Assembly: GCA_947467375.1 (NCBI GenBank)
Contig: CANIHL010000003.1
Coordinates: 1-64,000, forward strand
Origin: Acidimicrobiaceae bacterium
GTDB lineage: Bacteria; Actinomycetota; Acidimicrobiia; Acidimicrobiales; Ilumatobacteraceae
Direction of reading: 5' to 3'
DNA: 64,000 nt
Both the position numbers and the translations under genes were made by a program. The notes below the pieces were generated by a model. That model searched no databases. It saw nothing but the letters and a program-made list of their open reading frames with translations, and was not told where the DNA came from. Shown here piece after piece: positions 16,207 to 24,843 of the stretch. Every line of letters starts with the position of its first letter. The first letter of the stretch is position 1.

Positions 16207-17939
16207 GACACTTCTCCATTAACAGATGCCTGTGAATCCACGATCTCTTGGTACGTAGGGCAATCGGCAAGCAGTTCATCATGTGTGCCAAGGCCAACAC
16301 AATGGCCGCCTTCAAGCACCAGAATCTGGTCGGCTTCACGAATAGTGGAGACACGTTGGGCAACGACAACTACAACGGAGTTGCTTGTGTTCGGTGCAAG
16401 TGCGGCGCGAAGCCGTGCATCAGTTGCAAGGTCGAGTGCAGAGAACGAGTCGTCAAACAGGTAGATCTCTGGCTGGCGAATAAGTGCACGTGCAATTGCG
16501 AGTCGTTGTCGTTGCCCACCCGAAACATTCGACCCACCCTGTGCGATGGTCGCGTCAAGACCACCTGGCATGGCGCGAACGAAATCTTCGGCCTGGGCAA
16601 TTCGTAGTGCAGCCCACATCTCATCTTCTGATGCGTCTTCTTTTCCGTATGTGAGGTTGCTTGCCACGGTGCCCGAAAAGAGATAAGGCTTTTGAGGAAC
16701 GATGCCGACTCGCGACCACAGTGCTTCTGGCGCCAGTTCACGAACATCAACACCGTCAAGCGAAACGACGCCACTCGTGACATCGAACAGGCGAGGGATC
16801 AGATTGACCAAAGTCGTTTTACCCGAACCTGTGCTGCCAACAATTGCAAGTGTTTGACCAGCGCGCACAGTGAAGGAAATATCTTGCAGAACGGGCGCTT
16901 CGGCACCTGGGTAGTGGAAGCCAACTCCGTTGAATTCGAGTACCGCTGTCTGCGACAACTTGGATACCGCGTTCTTTGCAATGACCACGCTCGTAGGTGT
17001 GTGGAGAACTTCTTGAATGCGTTCGGCGCTTACCGTTGCACGAGGAAGCAATGCAGCCATCCATGTGGTCATCATGACCGACATCAAAATCTGGGTCAGA
17101 TAGGTGAGGAACGCAATCATCGAACCAGGCTTCATGAGCTGCTGGCTAATGCGGTCGGAACCGAACCACACCACTGCAACGCTCGAGAAATTGATCACCA
17201 GAGTTGCAGTAGGAAACATGAGCGCTTGAAGTCGCCCGCCTGTAAGTGCGGTTTCGGTTACTGCATCGTTCGCCACGCGAAAACGCTCTTGTTCAACCGG
17301 TTCTCGCACGAAAGCGCGAACAATACGGATGCCTGTGAGTTGCTCGCGCAGTATTTCATTGATTCGGTCAATGCGTTCTTGCATGCGCCTAAACGTTGGA
17401 ACCATGCTTCCAATAATGAGCGATAGCGCAACAGCAAGAATTGGGATCGACACCATCAGAATGCGCGATAAGCCAAGGTCCTGATGCATGGCCAGAAAAA
17501 CTCCGCCAATTGCTGTGAACGGAGCTCCAAGAATGAGTGTGCACGTCATGAGCACCAGCATTTGAACCTGCTGCACGTCGTTGGTGATGCGAGTGATGAG
17601 AGATGGCGCTCCAAATTGGGCAACTTCACGTGAAGAGAAGTCGTTCACCTGATGGAACAACATGTTGCGAACATCACGGCCAAAACCCATGGCTAAACGT
17701 GAACCGACATACACCGAAGAAATAGAGAAGATCACCTGAGCAAAGGTGACGAGCAACATGATGCCGCCATAAGTCCAGATGTACCCGATGTCGTGTTTCA
17801 CAACTCCGTTGTTGATGATGTCGGCATTCAGGGTTGGTAGGTATAAGCCGGCCATGGCCTGAATGGCCTGAAACACAATCACGATCCAGATGAGCTTCTT
17901 GTATTTGGCAAGAACTGTAGAGAGCAGCGACTTCAGCAT
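16203..17939 (-). CDS. ABC exporter half-transporter (degenerate Walker B)
   Basis: 578 aa: six-helix membrane domain from the N terminus (MLKSLLSTVLAKYKKLIW), then an ATPase domain with Walker A GSTGSGKTT, signature VSGGQRQRLAIARAL and Walker B IYLFDDSFSALD. The catalytic Glu is replaced by Asp, the usual mark of the regulatory subunit in heterodimeric exporters. The H-loop reads VVAQRVS, so the switch His is Gln. Together with the downstream gene this gives exactly complementary degenerate and consensus sites. It follows the LLM oxidoreductase gene by 14 bp and is probably cotranscribed with it. Confidence 0.95.
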   Translation of the reverse strand: MLKSLLSTVLAKYKKLIWIVIVFQAIQAMAGLYLPTLNADIINNGVVKHDIGYIWTYGGIMLLVTFAQVIFSISSVYVGSRLAMGFGRDVRNMLFHQVNDFSSREVAQFGAPSLITRITNDVQQVQMLVLMTCTLILGAPFTAIGGVFLAMHQDLGLSRILMVSIPILAVALSLIIGSMVPTFRRMQERIDRINEILREQLTGIRIVRAFVREPVEQERFRVANDAVTETALTGGRLQALMFPTATLVINFSSVAVVWFGSDRISQQLMKPGSMIAFLTYLTQILMSVMMTTWMAALLPRATVSAERIQEVLHTPTSVVIAKNAVSKLSQTAVLEFNGVGFHYPGAEAPVLQDISFTVRAGQTLAIVGSTGSGKTTLVNLIPRLFDVTSGVVSLDGVDVRELAPEALWSRVGIVPQKPYLFSGTVASNLTYGKEDASEDEMWAALRIAQAEDFVRAMPGGLDATIAQGGSNVSGGQRQRLAIARALIRQPEIYLFDDSFSALDLATDARLRAALAPNTSNSVVVVVAQRVSTIREADQILVLEGGHCVGLGTHDELLADCPTYQEIVDSQASVNGEVS

Positions 17940-17953
17940 GTGCCTTGCAAATT

Positions 17954-18835
17954 CTACTTGCCGTTAATCGGTTGCATTACCTGCTCGACAAAACGAATTA
18001 CCGGTTCAGTTGATTTCGGATGCCCAAAGTCCATAACGAAGTGACATGCGTCAAGTTCACGCAAATGCATGAGGTCTTCAACAAACTGTTGTGATTCGGA
18101 ATCGTTAGTTGGCAGAGATCGTTCTATGGTCAGGGAAATTTCGATGGATTGTGGATCGCGGCCAGCTTTCTCAGCTGCTGTACGCATGATGTCCCGTTTG
18201 CGTAACCAACGTTCTTCATTTCCCTGCAGAGATGAGTTCCATACATCGGCCAGTCGGCCAACCATCGGAAGTCCGATTTGTTCGCCATATGCGCCGATGC
18301 ACACAGGGGGTACAACTGTTGGTCGCGGAGGCGCAGCAGCCTTATCGATACTGAAGTGCTTGCCGGTAAATGAAGGGGAGTCTTCGGTCCACATTTTGCG
18401 ACATATATATATGAGTTCCTCAAGTTGGGCGAAACGCTCGGCTGGTCGAGGAAAGTCATATCCATACGCTTGGTACTCGTCTTCCCGCCATCCTGCGCCG
18501 ATGCCAAGCATGAAACGGTTTCCAGACAACACTTGCAGCGTTGCAGCCATTTTTGCGGTGAGTGCCGGGTTGCGGTATCCCTGACCAAGTACATGGTGGC
18601 AGAGCAATACATTCGGGAATTTCGCAGCAAGCCACGTGAGCATTGTCCAGGCTTCCATGAATGGATCGGTGGGCGAATCGAACCCGTAGAAATGATCAGC
18701 GATCCAAAGCGAATCGAAGTGTTGAAGCGCTGTTGGAAGGATGTGCTGTTCTTGAAACATCACGATGGGTTTAAAGTCGCTCCACTTGTTTCCAATAACT
18801 GGCGACAACCAACCGAATTTCACTGCTTCGCTCAT
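17954..18835 (-). CDS. LLM-class (luciferase-like, probably F420-dependent) oxidoreductase
   Basis: 293 aa from the ATG at 18835; the ORF-track start is a TTG two codons earlier. The bacterial-luciferase TIM barrel is shown by DSLWIADHFYGF, the LLCHHVLGQGYRNPALTAKMAATLQVLSG block, GIGAGWREDEYQAYGYDFP and PPVCIGAYGEQ. This GAGW-x-E-x-E-x-x-YGY pattern is typical of actinobacterial F420-dependent members, but the cofactor (F420 or FMN) cannot be settled from sequence alone. It leads a likely operon with the ABC exporter pair. Substrate unknown. Confidence 0.9.
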   Translation of the reverse strand: MSEAVKFGWLSPVIGNKWSDFKPIVMFQEQHILPTALQHFDSLWIADHFYGFDSPTDPFMEAWTMLTWLAAKFPNVLLCHHVLGQGYRNPALTAKMAATLQVLSGNRFMLGIGAGWREDEYQAYGYDFPRPAERFAQLEELIYICRKMWTEDSPSFTGKHFSIDKAAAPPRPTVVPPVCIGAYGEQIGLPMVGRLADVWNSSLQGNEERWLRKRDIMRTAAEKAGRDPQSIEISLTIERSLPTNDSESQQFVEDLMHLRELDACHFVMDFGHPKSTEPVIRFVEQVMQPINGK

Positions 18836-18872
18836 GCGCAAACACTAATTCGCGGTCATGTAGATTTCGTTA

Positions 18873-19412
18873 GTGGCAACAATTGATGATGTAGGCAGAC
18901 CTGAGCCAGATCCAGCAGTAAATGAGGTTGAAACCTTGCGAGGTTTCCTGAATTATCAGCGTGCGACATTGAGGTGGAAATGTGCTGGGTTAGAGCATTC
19001 CCAAATGAATATTGCGGTTGCGAAGTCAACCATCACACTTGGCGGGTTGCTCAAGCACATGACTTTTGTTGAAAATGAATGGTTCTGGCGCTGGATCGGT
19101 GACAACGATCGATTGGAACCATGGCTATCAGCTGATTTTTCAACATATCCAGATTGGGAATTTGAATCTGCAAAAGAAGAGGATGGCGAAACGCTGTTCT
19201 CTAATTGGAACGCATCAGTGGCGTTGTCGGAAAAGGTGCTTTCGGATTTACTCGCAAAAGGTGGACTTGATCAGCTGGCTAAACGAAAATGGCCGAGCGG
19301 TGAGTCTCCGAGCTTGCGTTGGATTCTGGTGCACATGATCGAAGAATACGCACGACACAACGGCCATGCAGATTTCATTCGCGAATCGATTGACGGTTCA
19401 GTTGGCGAGTGA
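18873..19412 (+). CDS. DinB/DUF664 family protein
   Basis: 179 aa from a GTG. Four-helix-bundle DinB features: [34 protein letters not shown] with the first metal-ligand His, and [18 protein letters not shown] with the other His residues spaced H-x7-H-x2-H. In actinobacteria DUF664 proteins are often thiol (mycothiol)-dependent detoxification or maleylpyruvate-isomerase-like enzymes. It is divergent from the LLM gene (37 bp between starts) and its 3' end overlaps the convergent rhodanese gene by 15 bases. Confidence 0.9.
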   Translation: MATIDDVGRPEPDPAVNEVETLRGFLNYQRATLRWKCAGLEHSQMNIAVAKSTITLGGLLKHMTFVENEWFWRWIGDNDRLEPWLSADFSTYPDWEFESAKEEDGETLFSNWNASVALSEKVLSDLLAKGGLDQLAKRKWPSGESPSLRWILVHMIEEYARHNGHADFIRESIDGSVGE

Positions 19413-20288
19413 CGTGGCGTGCGATGGGCATCGCGGTATTGGGTGCTGTTCGAAACAGGAATCGCACAGTAAAAAGCGTTTCCGACAATCACTGAGTTCG
19501 CAGTTATAAAAATGATTAGTTGGTGAATTGCAGTAATCGCATTCTCCAATTACCGAAGCGGATGGACTGAATTCCACATTGAGACGTGCATCGAATACGT
19601 ACAGCGACCCTTCCCATAGGCCTCTGTCTCGATATTTTTCCCCGTAGCGAACGATGCCGCCTTCAATTTGATAGATCTCTTTGAATCCGCGGTTCTTCAT
19701 AATGAGCGACAACACTTCACAGCGAATACCGCCGGTGCAATATGTAACGATCGGTTTGTCCTTGATGTGGTCGTATTTGCCGCTCTCTAGTTCTGCGATG
19801 AAATCACGAGTAGTTTCCGTCTGGGGGACAATTGCGTCACGAAATTTGCCGATCTTCGCCTCGAACGCATTGCGTCCATCAAAAAACACCACATCATCTC
19901 GTTTGGCCACGAGTTCATTCACTTCCTCTGGTTTCAAGTGAATGCCACCACCTACGACTCCGTTTTCGTCAACCACAATTTCGTCGGGAACACCGAAGGT
20001 GACAATTTCGTCGCGAACTTTTATCTGTAAGTCGGGGAAGTCATCTTTACCTCCATCAGACCATTTGAATTCCATGGCTTTAAAAGATGGGTAACTTTTC
20101 GTCACCCTGATGTACTTCTTCACTTGGTCAATGGGTCCGCCAACAGTGCCATTAATCCCGTGCTTCGAGATGAGAATCCGTCCGTGCAATCCGAGGCGTT
20201 CGCATAGTGCGCGCTGCCACAGCCGTATCGCGTCAGGATCAACGATCGGTGTGAACTTGTAATAGAGGAGGATTTTAGAGGTACTTAT
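19398..20288 (-). CDS. trhO: tRNA uridine-34 hydroxylase-like rhodanese (TrhO/YceA family), apparent ATA start
   Basis: 296 aa as annotated here. The ORF track starts at a TTG (20189), but the frame upstream clearly encodes the conserved family N terminus ([19 protein letters not shown], then LCERLGL), so 33 more residues belong to the protein. The only position fitting the family's Met is ATA at 20286-20288. Domains: N-terminal acylphosphatase-like region with GINGTVGG, a rhodanese domain with the catalytic loop YCTGGIRCE, and a Cys-rich zinc-type tail ([15 protein letters not shown]). TrhO makes 5-hydroxyuridine at the tRNA wobble base. The start could be an ATA, an upstream ATT, or an assembly or natural G-to-A change. 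Confidence 0.85.
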   Translation of the reverse strand: MSTSKILLYYKFTPIVDPDAIRLWQRALCERLGLHGRILISKHGINGTVGGPIDQVKKYIRVTKSYPSFKAMEFKWSDGGKDDFPDLQIKVRDEIVTFGVPDEIVVDENGVVGGGIHLKPEEVNELVAKRDDVVFFDGRNAFEAKIGKFRDAIVPQTETTRDFIAELESGKYDHIKDKPIVTYCTGGIRCEVLSLIMKNRGFKEIYQIEGGIVRYGEKYRDRGLWEGSLYVFDARLNVEFSPSASVIGECDYCNSPTNHFYNCELSDCRKRFLLCDSCFEQHPIPRCPSHATSLAN

Positions 20289-20325
20289 GTGAATAGTTTA
20301 TACGCTGTTTATATGGTGATTCGTT

Positions 20326-20814
20326 GTGATTGATTACAGCATTAGAGCCATGTCCACATCGGATTTGGAAATGGTGTGGGCTATTAATCAGGAGAATATT
20401 CCAGCGGTTGGTGAAGAAACTGTTGAAGTTCTCGCGAGTCTGCATGCGATGTCGTCGATCTCGCTTGTGGCAGAAGTGGACAGCGTGGTTGTCGGATTCT
20501 GCATGGTGCTCAGTCCGCACACGACATATCGCAGTCCTAACTACCTGTATTTCTGTGAGCGTTATGAAGATTTCATCTATCTTGATCGAGTTGCTGTTAC
20601 CAGCGATTACCAAGGTGCTGGCGTTGGCGCAGCCTTGTATCGCAAGGTCGAACAAATGACAGAAGCGTCACTATTCGCTTTAGAGGTAAACACAAAACCC
20701 AGAAACGAAGGTTCTTTGCGGTTTCACACACGTGAAGGTTTCACACTGTTGGAAGAAGTGGAAACTCGACCTGGCAAAATGGTCGGTTTTATGATCAAGA
20801 AATTGAAGGGATGA
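20326..20814 (+). CDS. GNAT family N-acetyltransferase
   Basis: 162 aa from a GTG. The acetyl-CoA-binding motif A is clear: DRVAVTSDYQGAGVGAALYRKVEQ (about residues 86-108), preceded by strands with VVGFCMVLS and followed by LEVNTKPRNEGSLRFHTREGF. The substrate amine is not predictable. It is divergent from the trhO-like gene and overlaps the downstream SDR gene by four bases (ATGA), so the two are likely cotranslated. Confidence 0.9.
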   Translation: MIDYSIRAMSTSDLEMVWAINQENIPAVGEETVEVLASLHAMSSISLVAEVDSVVVGFCMVLSPHTTYRSPNYLYFCERYEDFIYLDRVAVTSDYQGAGVGAALYRKVEQMTEASLFALEVNTKPRNEGSLRFHTREGFTLLEEVETRPGKMVGFMIKKLKG

Positions 20815-21581
20815 CAACGATGACTCAAGTTGCCGTAGTTACAGGTGCCGCGCAAGGAATTGGGCGCCAAACAGCACAGGTACTCAATGAACAAGGTTGG
20901 AGCCTCGTTCTGCTCGACTTGCAACACGTTGATGCTTCTGAATACAAATCTGCATTGGTACTTGCGGGAGACATTTCCGATGAACAATTTGTGGAGTCTG
21001 CTGCACAGCAATGCATTGACAAGTTTGGCCGTGTCGATGCATTGGTGAACAACGCAGGTATTTCATGCATCAGTTCAGCACTGGAAACGTCTGCAGAGTT
21101 GTATCGCAAGGTCATAGATGTGAATTTGGTTGCGCCTTTTCTGCTGGCCAAAGCATTTGGGCGTGTGATGATCGCGAACGGATCTGGTTCGGTGGTCAAC
21201 GTTGCCTCTGTTGCTGGGCTGCAAGGTGTGGCAGACCGTTCTGCGTACAACGCAAGCAAGCATGGACTTATTGGGCTCACGCGCACGCTTGCAGTTGAGT
21301 GGGGCGCAAAGGGCGTTCGGGTTAATGCGGTGTGTCCTGGCTGGGTGAAAACCGAAATGGACCATAAAGACCAGGCCGGTGGCAGTTACAGCGACGCAGA
21401 CATCATGGAGCACGTACCAATGGGCCGGTTCGCAAAACCTGATGACATTGCTCAAGCCATCGCATTTCTGTGTGATTCTTCAAAATCTGGGTTCATCAAT
21501 GGAGTTGCTTTGCCAGTAGATGGTGGCTGGACGGCCGATGGTTCCTGGCAATCACTTCGACTGAAGCACCGTTTGCACTAG
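20811..21581 (+). CDS. SDR family oxidoreductase
   Basis: 256 aa. Rossmann cofactor motif TGAAQGIG near the N terminus, NNAG (about residue 82), catalytic Ser in NVASVAG and Y-x3-K in YNASKHG, then VCPGWVKTEM and INGVALPVDGGW at the end, all classical short-chain dehydrogenase features. NAD(H) or NADP(H) preference and substrate are open. It overlaps the GNAT gene's stop; an ATG three codons in (20820) is an alternative start. Confidence 0.92.
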   Translation: MTTMTQVAVVTGAAQGIGRQTAQVLNEQGWSLVLLDLQHVDASEYKSALVLAGDISDEQFVESAAQQCIDKFGRVDALVNNAGISCISSALETSAELYRKVIDVNLVAPFLLAKAFGRVMIANGSGSVVNVASVAGLQGVADRSAYNASKHGLIGLTRTLAVEWGAKGVRVNAVCPGWVKTEMDHKDQAGGSYSDADIMEHVPMGRFAKPDDIAQAIAFLCDSSKSGFINGVALPVDGGWTADGSWQSLRLKHRLH

Positions 21582-21605
21582 GTTGTAAGTGTCAAAGGAG
21601 CCATC

Positions 21606-21707
21606 ATGGCAAACAAAGAACAGAATAAGAATCCAAACCAGAAAAAAGAAGCAAAGATGACGCTGAAAGAAAAGCGTGCAAAGAAGGCAGAAAAGAAGAA
21701 GTCTTAA
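21606..21707 (+). CDS. 33-aa lysine-rich small protein
   Basis: Too short for the ORF track. The ATG has AAAGGAG seven bases upstream, and the product (MANKEQNKNPNQKKEAKMTL, then KEKRAKKAEKKKS) is one continuous highly basic helix with no Cys, aromatic or hydrophobic core. Composition suggests nucleic-acid or ribosome association, but that is a guess. Its stop overlaps by four bases with the convergent methyltransferase gene. The strong ribosome site and uniform composition favour a real gene. Confidence 0.65.
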   Translation: MANKEQNKNPNQKKEAKMTLKEKRAKKAEKKKS

Positions 21708-22372
21708 AGCTTCTTAAAAATAACGACGCGCGCTTTGTCTCCAAAGTGCGTGCTGCCCTCACCATAAATATCGACTTCCTCGTATTGAGGCTTGGTGATG
21801 GTTTTGTTGTCGACGGCCTCGGTTATTGCTGAAGCAAAGTCGTCGTCTTCCCAGTGCTGTTGGTTCACGCCCGCAACAATGGTTGCACCGGATCGACAGA
21901 CTGTTATTGCATCGATGAGTTCATACGCGCCTAGGTGGCCGATGGTGAACGTTCCTGCACTGACAAAGAAGTCGTAATAGTTTGCAGCAAAGTAGATGGT
22001 GCCGGTGAGGTCGGCTTCATGCAAGTCTTCGTACACCTTGGTTCCATCTTGGCGAAGCTTGGTAGCCGCAACAGCAAGCATCTCGGGTGAGATGTCTACG
22101 CCTTCAATAACGCTCTTCGGGCGAATCGTTGCAATTTCTTCTCCTACAGCCCCAGTGCCGCAGCCAATGTCGATGACACTGAATGAACGGTCGGAAGGCA
22201 TGTGCTTGGCCAGGACTGCAGCGATTTTGGCTGGGTAGACATATTTATTGTCTTCAATGAAGGTTTTGTCATACGTGGGGGCCCACTGTGCATACAGCTC
22301 ACGACTGTCATCAGGCGTTACGAGGTTGTAAGCATCGGCGAGGGTGATCTGTTTCTTCGGTTTTTCGGCCAC
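21704..22372 (-). CDS. Class I SAM-dependent methyltransferase
   Basis: 222 aa from a GTG. Motif I is VIDIGCGTGAVGEEI (about residues 63-77), motif II-like VIEGVDISPEMLAVA, and YDFFVSAGTFTIGHLG at the motif-III region. The N terminus (PDDSRELYAQWAPTYDKTF) matches small-molecule methyltransferases of the Methyltransf_25/UbiE-like group. The substrate is not evident from its neighbours. Convergent with the small Lys-rich gene. Confidence 0.9.
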   Translation of the reverse strand: MAEKPKKQITLADAYNLVTPDDSRELYAQWAPTYDKTFIEDNKYVYPAKIAAVLAKHMPSDRSFSVIDIGCGTGAVGEEIATIRPKSVIEGVDISPEMLAVAATKLRQDGTKVYEDLHEADLTGTIYFAANYYDFFVSAGTFTIGHLGAYELIDAITVCRSGATIVAGVNQQHWEDDDFASAITEAVDNKTITKPQYEEVDIYGEGSTHFGDKARVVIFKKL

Positions 22373-22418
22373 GCGATTATTGTAACTGCAGTCGTTTCAC
22401 GCGAGCCGGGGGGTCGTC

Positions 22419-23954
22419 ATGAAGGTGCCGTTAACCGTTGTTGATCATCTGCGACGCGCGGAACAGGTGTATAGCCAACGAACTGCATTCATTGACGAAC
22501 CAGATCAGCCTGCCGAGTCGTGGGGTACACAAACCTATGCAGAGATGGCACGTCGGGCACGCGCCCAAGCTGCAGCATTAGACAAGTTGGGCGTTGCTCA
22601 AGGTGCTCGCGTTGCCGTAGTCAGTCAAAATTCCGCGCGCCTGCTCACCAGCTTCTTTGGGGTGAGCGCTTTCGGACGAATTCTTGCGCCAATAAATTTT
22701 CGACTCTCTGCAGAAGAAGTCGGTTACATCGTGGATCACTGTGGTGCAGAGGTGCTCATTGTCGATCCTGAATTAGAAGATTCACTTAAGAATGTTTCCG
22801 CCAAGCATCGTTTTGTCATCGGTGCCGATAGTGACGAGTTGCTGTATGACTATTCGGCAGAACCAAAACCATGGACTCCGGATGAAGACGCGACAGCAAC
22901 CATTAACTACACCAGCGGTACAACCGCTCGTCCAAAAGGGGTGCAATTAACTCATCGAAATATTTGGTTGAACTCCACAACGTTTGGTTGGCACATGGGA
23001 GTGAATGACCGCGATGTATATCTGCATACATTGCCGCAGTTTCATTGCAATGGTTGGGGAATGGTGTACGCGGTTACCGCAATGGGCGGTACGCATGTTG
23101 TCCTTCGCAAGGTCGATGGCGCCGAAATTCTTCGTCGCGTTGACAAGCATGGAGTCACTTTGATGTGTGGAGCGCCAGCAGTTGCGAACGCCATCATTGA
23201 TGCGTCTCACCAATTCGATTCAGGCGTTCCGGGAAGGGGAACCGTTCGCATGGTAGTTGCAGGAGCTCCGCCACCATCGAAGACCATCGAGCGAGTGGAG
23301 ACCGAACTAGGTTGGCAATTCCATCAGATATACGGATTAACAGAAACCTCACCGGTGCTAACGATCAATAGTCCTCGTTTTGAAACAGACCATCTAACGC
23401 CAGCCGAGCGATCAGTGGTGCTGAGTGCAGCGGGAGCCCCAACAATTGGAACAGTAATTGCAACCAGCGATAGTGGAGAGGTGATGGCTCGCAGCAACAC
23501 GGTGATGGATGGATATTGGAATCAGCCCGATGCGACTGACGCAGCAATCATGGATGGTTTCTTTTACACAGGTGACGGAGGAAGCATCGGAGACGGTCAT
23601 GTGTTGACCATCAGTGACCGTAAGAAGGATGTGATCATCTCCGGAGGAGAAAATGTCAGTTCAATAGAAGTTGAAGATGCACTGTTCTCCCACCCAGATG
23701 TCACTGAAGTGGCTGTGATCGGCATCCCAGATGAAAAGTGGGGAGAACTCGTGCTCGCTCTCGCTGTGAAGGTACCTGGTTCGACGCTTACTGAAGACGA
23801 ACTGATCGCCTTTTGCCGATCAAAAATTGCCACGTATAAATGTCCGAAGAGGGTGGAGTTCCGTGCAGAGCTTGCGCGCACGTCAACAGGCAAATTACAA
23901 AAATTCAAACTCCGTGCCCCATATTGGGACGGCTACACGAAACAGGTGAACTGA
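22419..23954 (+). CDS. Acyl-CoA synthetase (AMP-dependent ligase)
   Basis: 511 aa. ANL-superfamily motifs in order: INYTSGTTARPKGVQLTHRN (A3 P-loop, about residues 166-185), YGLTETSP (A5), GFFYTGDGGSIGDGHV (A7) and SDRKKDVIISGGENVSSIEVE (A8), ending with the catalytic Lys region TSTGKLQKFKLR (A10). This pattern fits medium/long-chain fatty acyl-CoA ligases. It probably activates a carboxylic acid ahead of the PhyH-type dioxygenase gene, whose ATG overlaps this stop by one base. Confidence 0.95.
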   Translation: MKVPLTVVDHLRRAEQVYSQRTAFIDEPDQPAESWGTQTYAEMARRARAQAAALDKLGVAQGARVAVVSQNSARLLTSFFGVSAFGRILAPINFRLSAEEVGYIVDHCGAEVLIVDPELEDSLKNVSAKHRFVIGADSDELLYDYSAEPKPWTPDEDATATINYTSGTTARPKGVQLTHRNIWLNSTTFGWHMGVNDRDVYLHTLPQFHCNGWGMVYAVTAMGGTHVVLRKVDGAEILRRVDKHGVTLMCGAPAVANAIIDASHQFDSGVPGRGTVRMVVAGAPPPSKTIERVETELGWQFHQIYGLTETSPVLTINSPRFETDHLTPAERSVVLSAAGAPTIGTVIATSDSGEVMARSNTVMDGYWNQPDATDAAIMDGFFYTGDGGSIGDGHVLTISDRKKDVIISGGENVSSIEVEDALFSHPDVTEVAVIGIPDEKWGELVLALAVKVPGSTLTEDELIAFCRSKIATYKCPKRVEFRAELARTSTGKLQKFKLRAPYWDGYTKQVN

Positions 23955-24829
23955 TGTTGAGTGAACAGGCAATTAGTGCGGCAATTGAACAATTTCACGA
24001 TGAGGGTTACGCAATTGTGCGCAACTTTCTTCCCGAGAATGAATTGTCAGAATTGCAGAAGAAGACCGCCGAATTGCGCGAGATTGCACTTGAGCATCCA
24101 GTTACATATCGCCATGGCAACTTGACCTACGAGATTCTTCCTGAAGAGCACTTCGGCAAGCGGTATGTCATACAGGCGTATTGGTTCGCATGGGCAGATG
24201 CGTACTTCGACAAGTTCAGAAGTAATCCGCGGTACCTGCAGCTTCTCGAACCATTGATTGGCAGGAACGTAAAACAAGTAACTCAGCAAATTCATTGGAA
24301 GCCGCCTGGGGCACGACTCACTGGTTATCGCTTTCATCAAGACTTACGGTTTCGCGAAAGCCGGGAATCGTACGAAGATGTTGTTCGTGACACGGTCACC
24401 ATGGGTCTGGCAATTGATAGGGCAACGCCAGAAAATGGTTGTCTCAAGATTGTTCCTCGCAGCCACACGATGGGTTATCTCGGACTCTCCGATAATGGAG
24501 ACGGCCAAATTATGAAAGGTCTTACGCAAGACGATGAATTGGTGCAAGTAGGTATTCATCCATCGCAAGTAATTGATGTGGTGCTTGAACCTGGCGACCT
24601 AGTGGTGTGGGGGCTGATGACGGTTCATGGTTCATTGCCGAACGAGTCGATACACGAGCGCGCATTTGCCATTTCAAGCTATGTACGAGGCGAAACATCG
24701 CAGCGTGGTGAATGGACGTTTAAGGACGGGAAACCTCAGTTGTTAGGTGAATCACCTCAGTTGTGTAAGAACGAGAAACTTTTTGCCAATCTAGAACCGC
24801 ACTACGACGCGACCAAATGGTTTCTCTGA
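23954..24829 (+). CDS. Phytanoyl-CoA dioxygenase (PhyH) family protein
   Basis: 291 aa from the ATG at 23954 (TGATG overlap with the ligase stop); the longer ORF-track start lies inside the ligase. Fe(II)/2-oxoglutarate enzyme motifs: FHQD (H-x-D) near residue 118, IVPRSHTMGYLG, and LEPGDLVVWGLMTVHGS, which provides the distal His. Coupling to an acyl-CoA ligase suggests alpha-hydroxylation of an activated acyl chain or a related lipid oxidation; the exact substrate is unknown. Confidence 0.9.
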   Translation: MLSEQAISAAIEQFHDEGYAIVRNFLPENELSELQKKTAELREIALEHPVTYRHGNLTYEILPEEHFGKRYVIQAYWFAWADAYFDKFRSNPRYLQLLEPLIGRNVKQVTQQIHWKPPGARLTGYRFHQDLRFRESRESYEDVVRDTVTMGLAIDRATPENGCLKIVPRSHTMGYLGLSDNGDGQIMKGLTQDDELVQVGIHPSQVIDVVLEPGDLVVWGLMTVHGSLPNESIHERAFAISSYVRGETSQRGEWTFKDGKPQLLGESPQLCKNEKLFANLEPHYDATKWFL

Positions 24830-24843
24830 ACTAGCCTGCGCTC

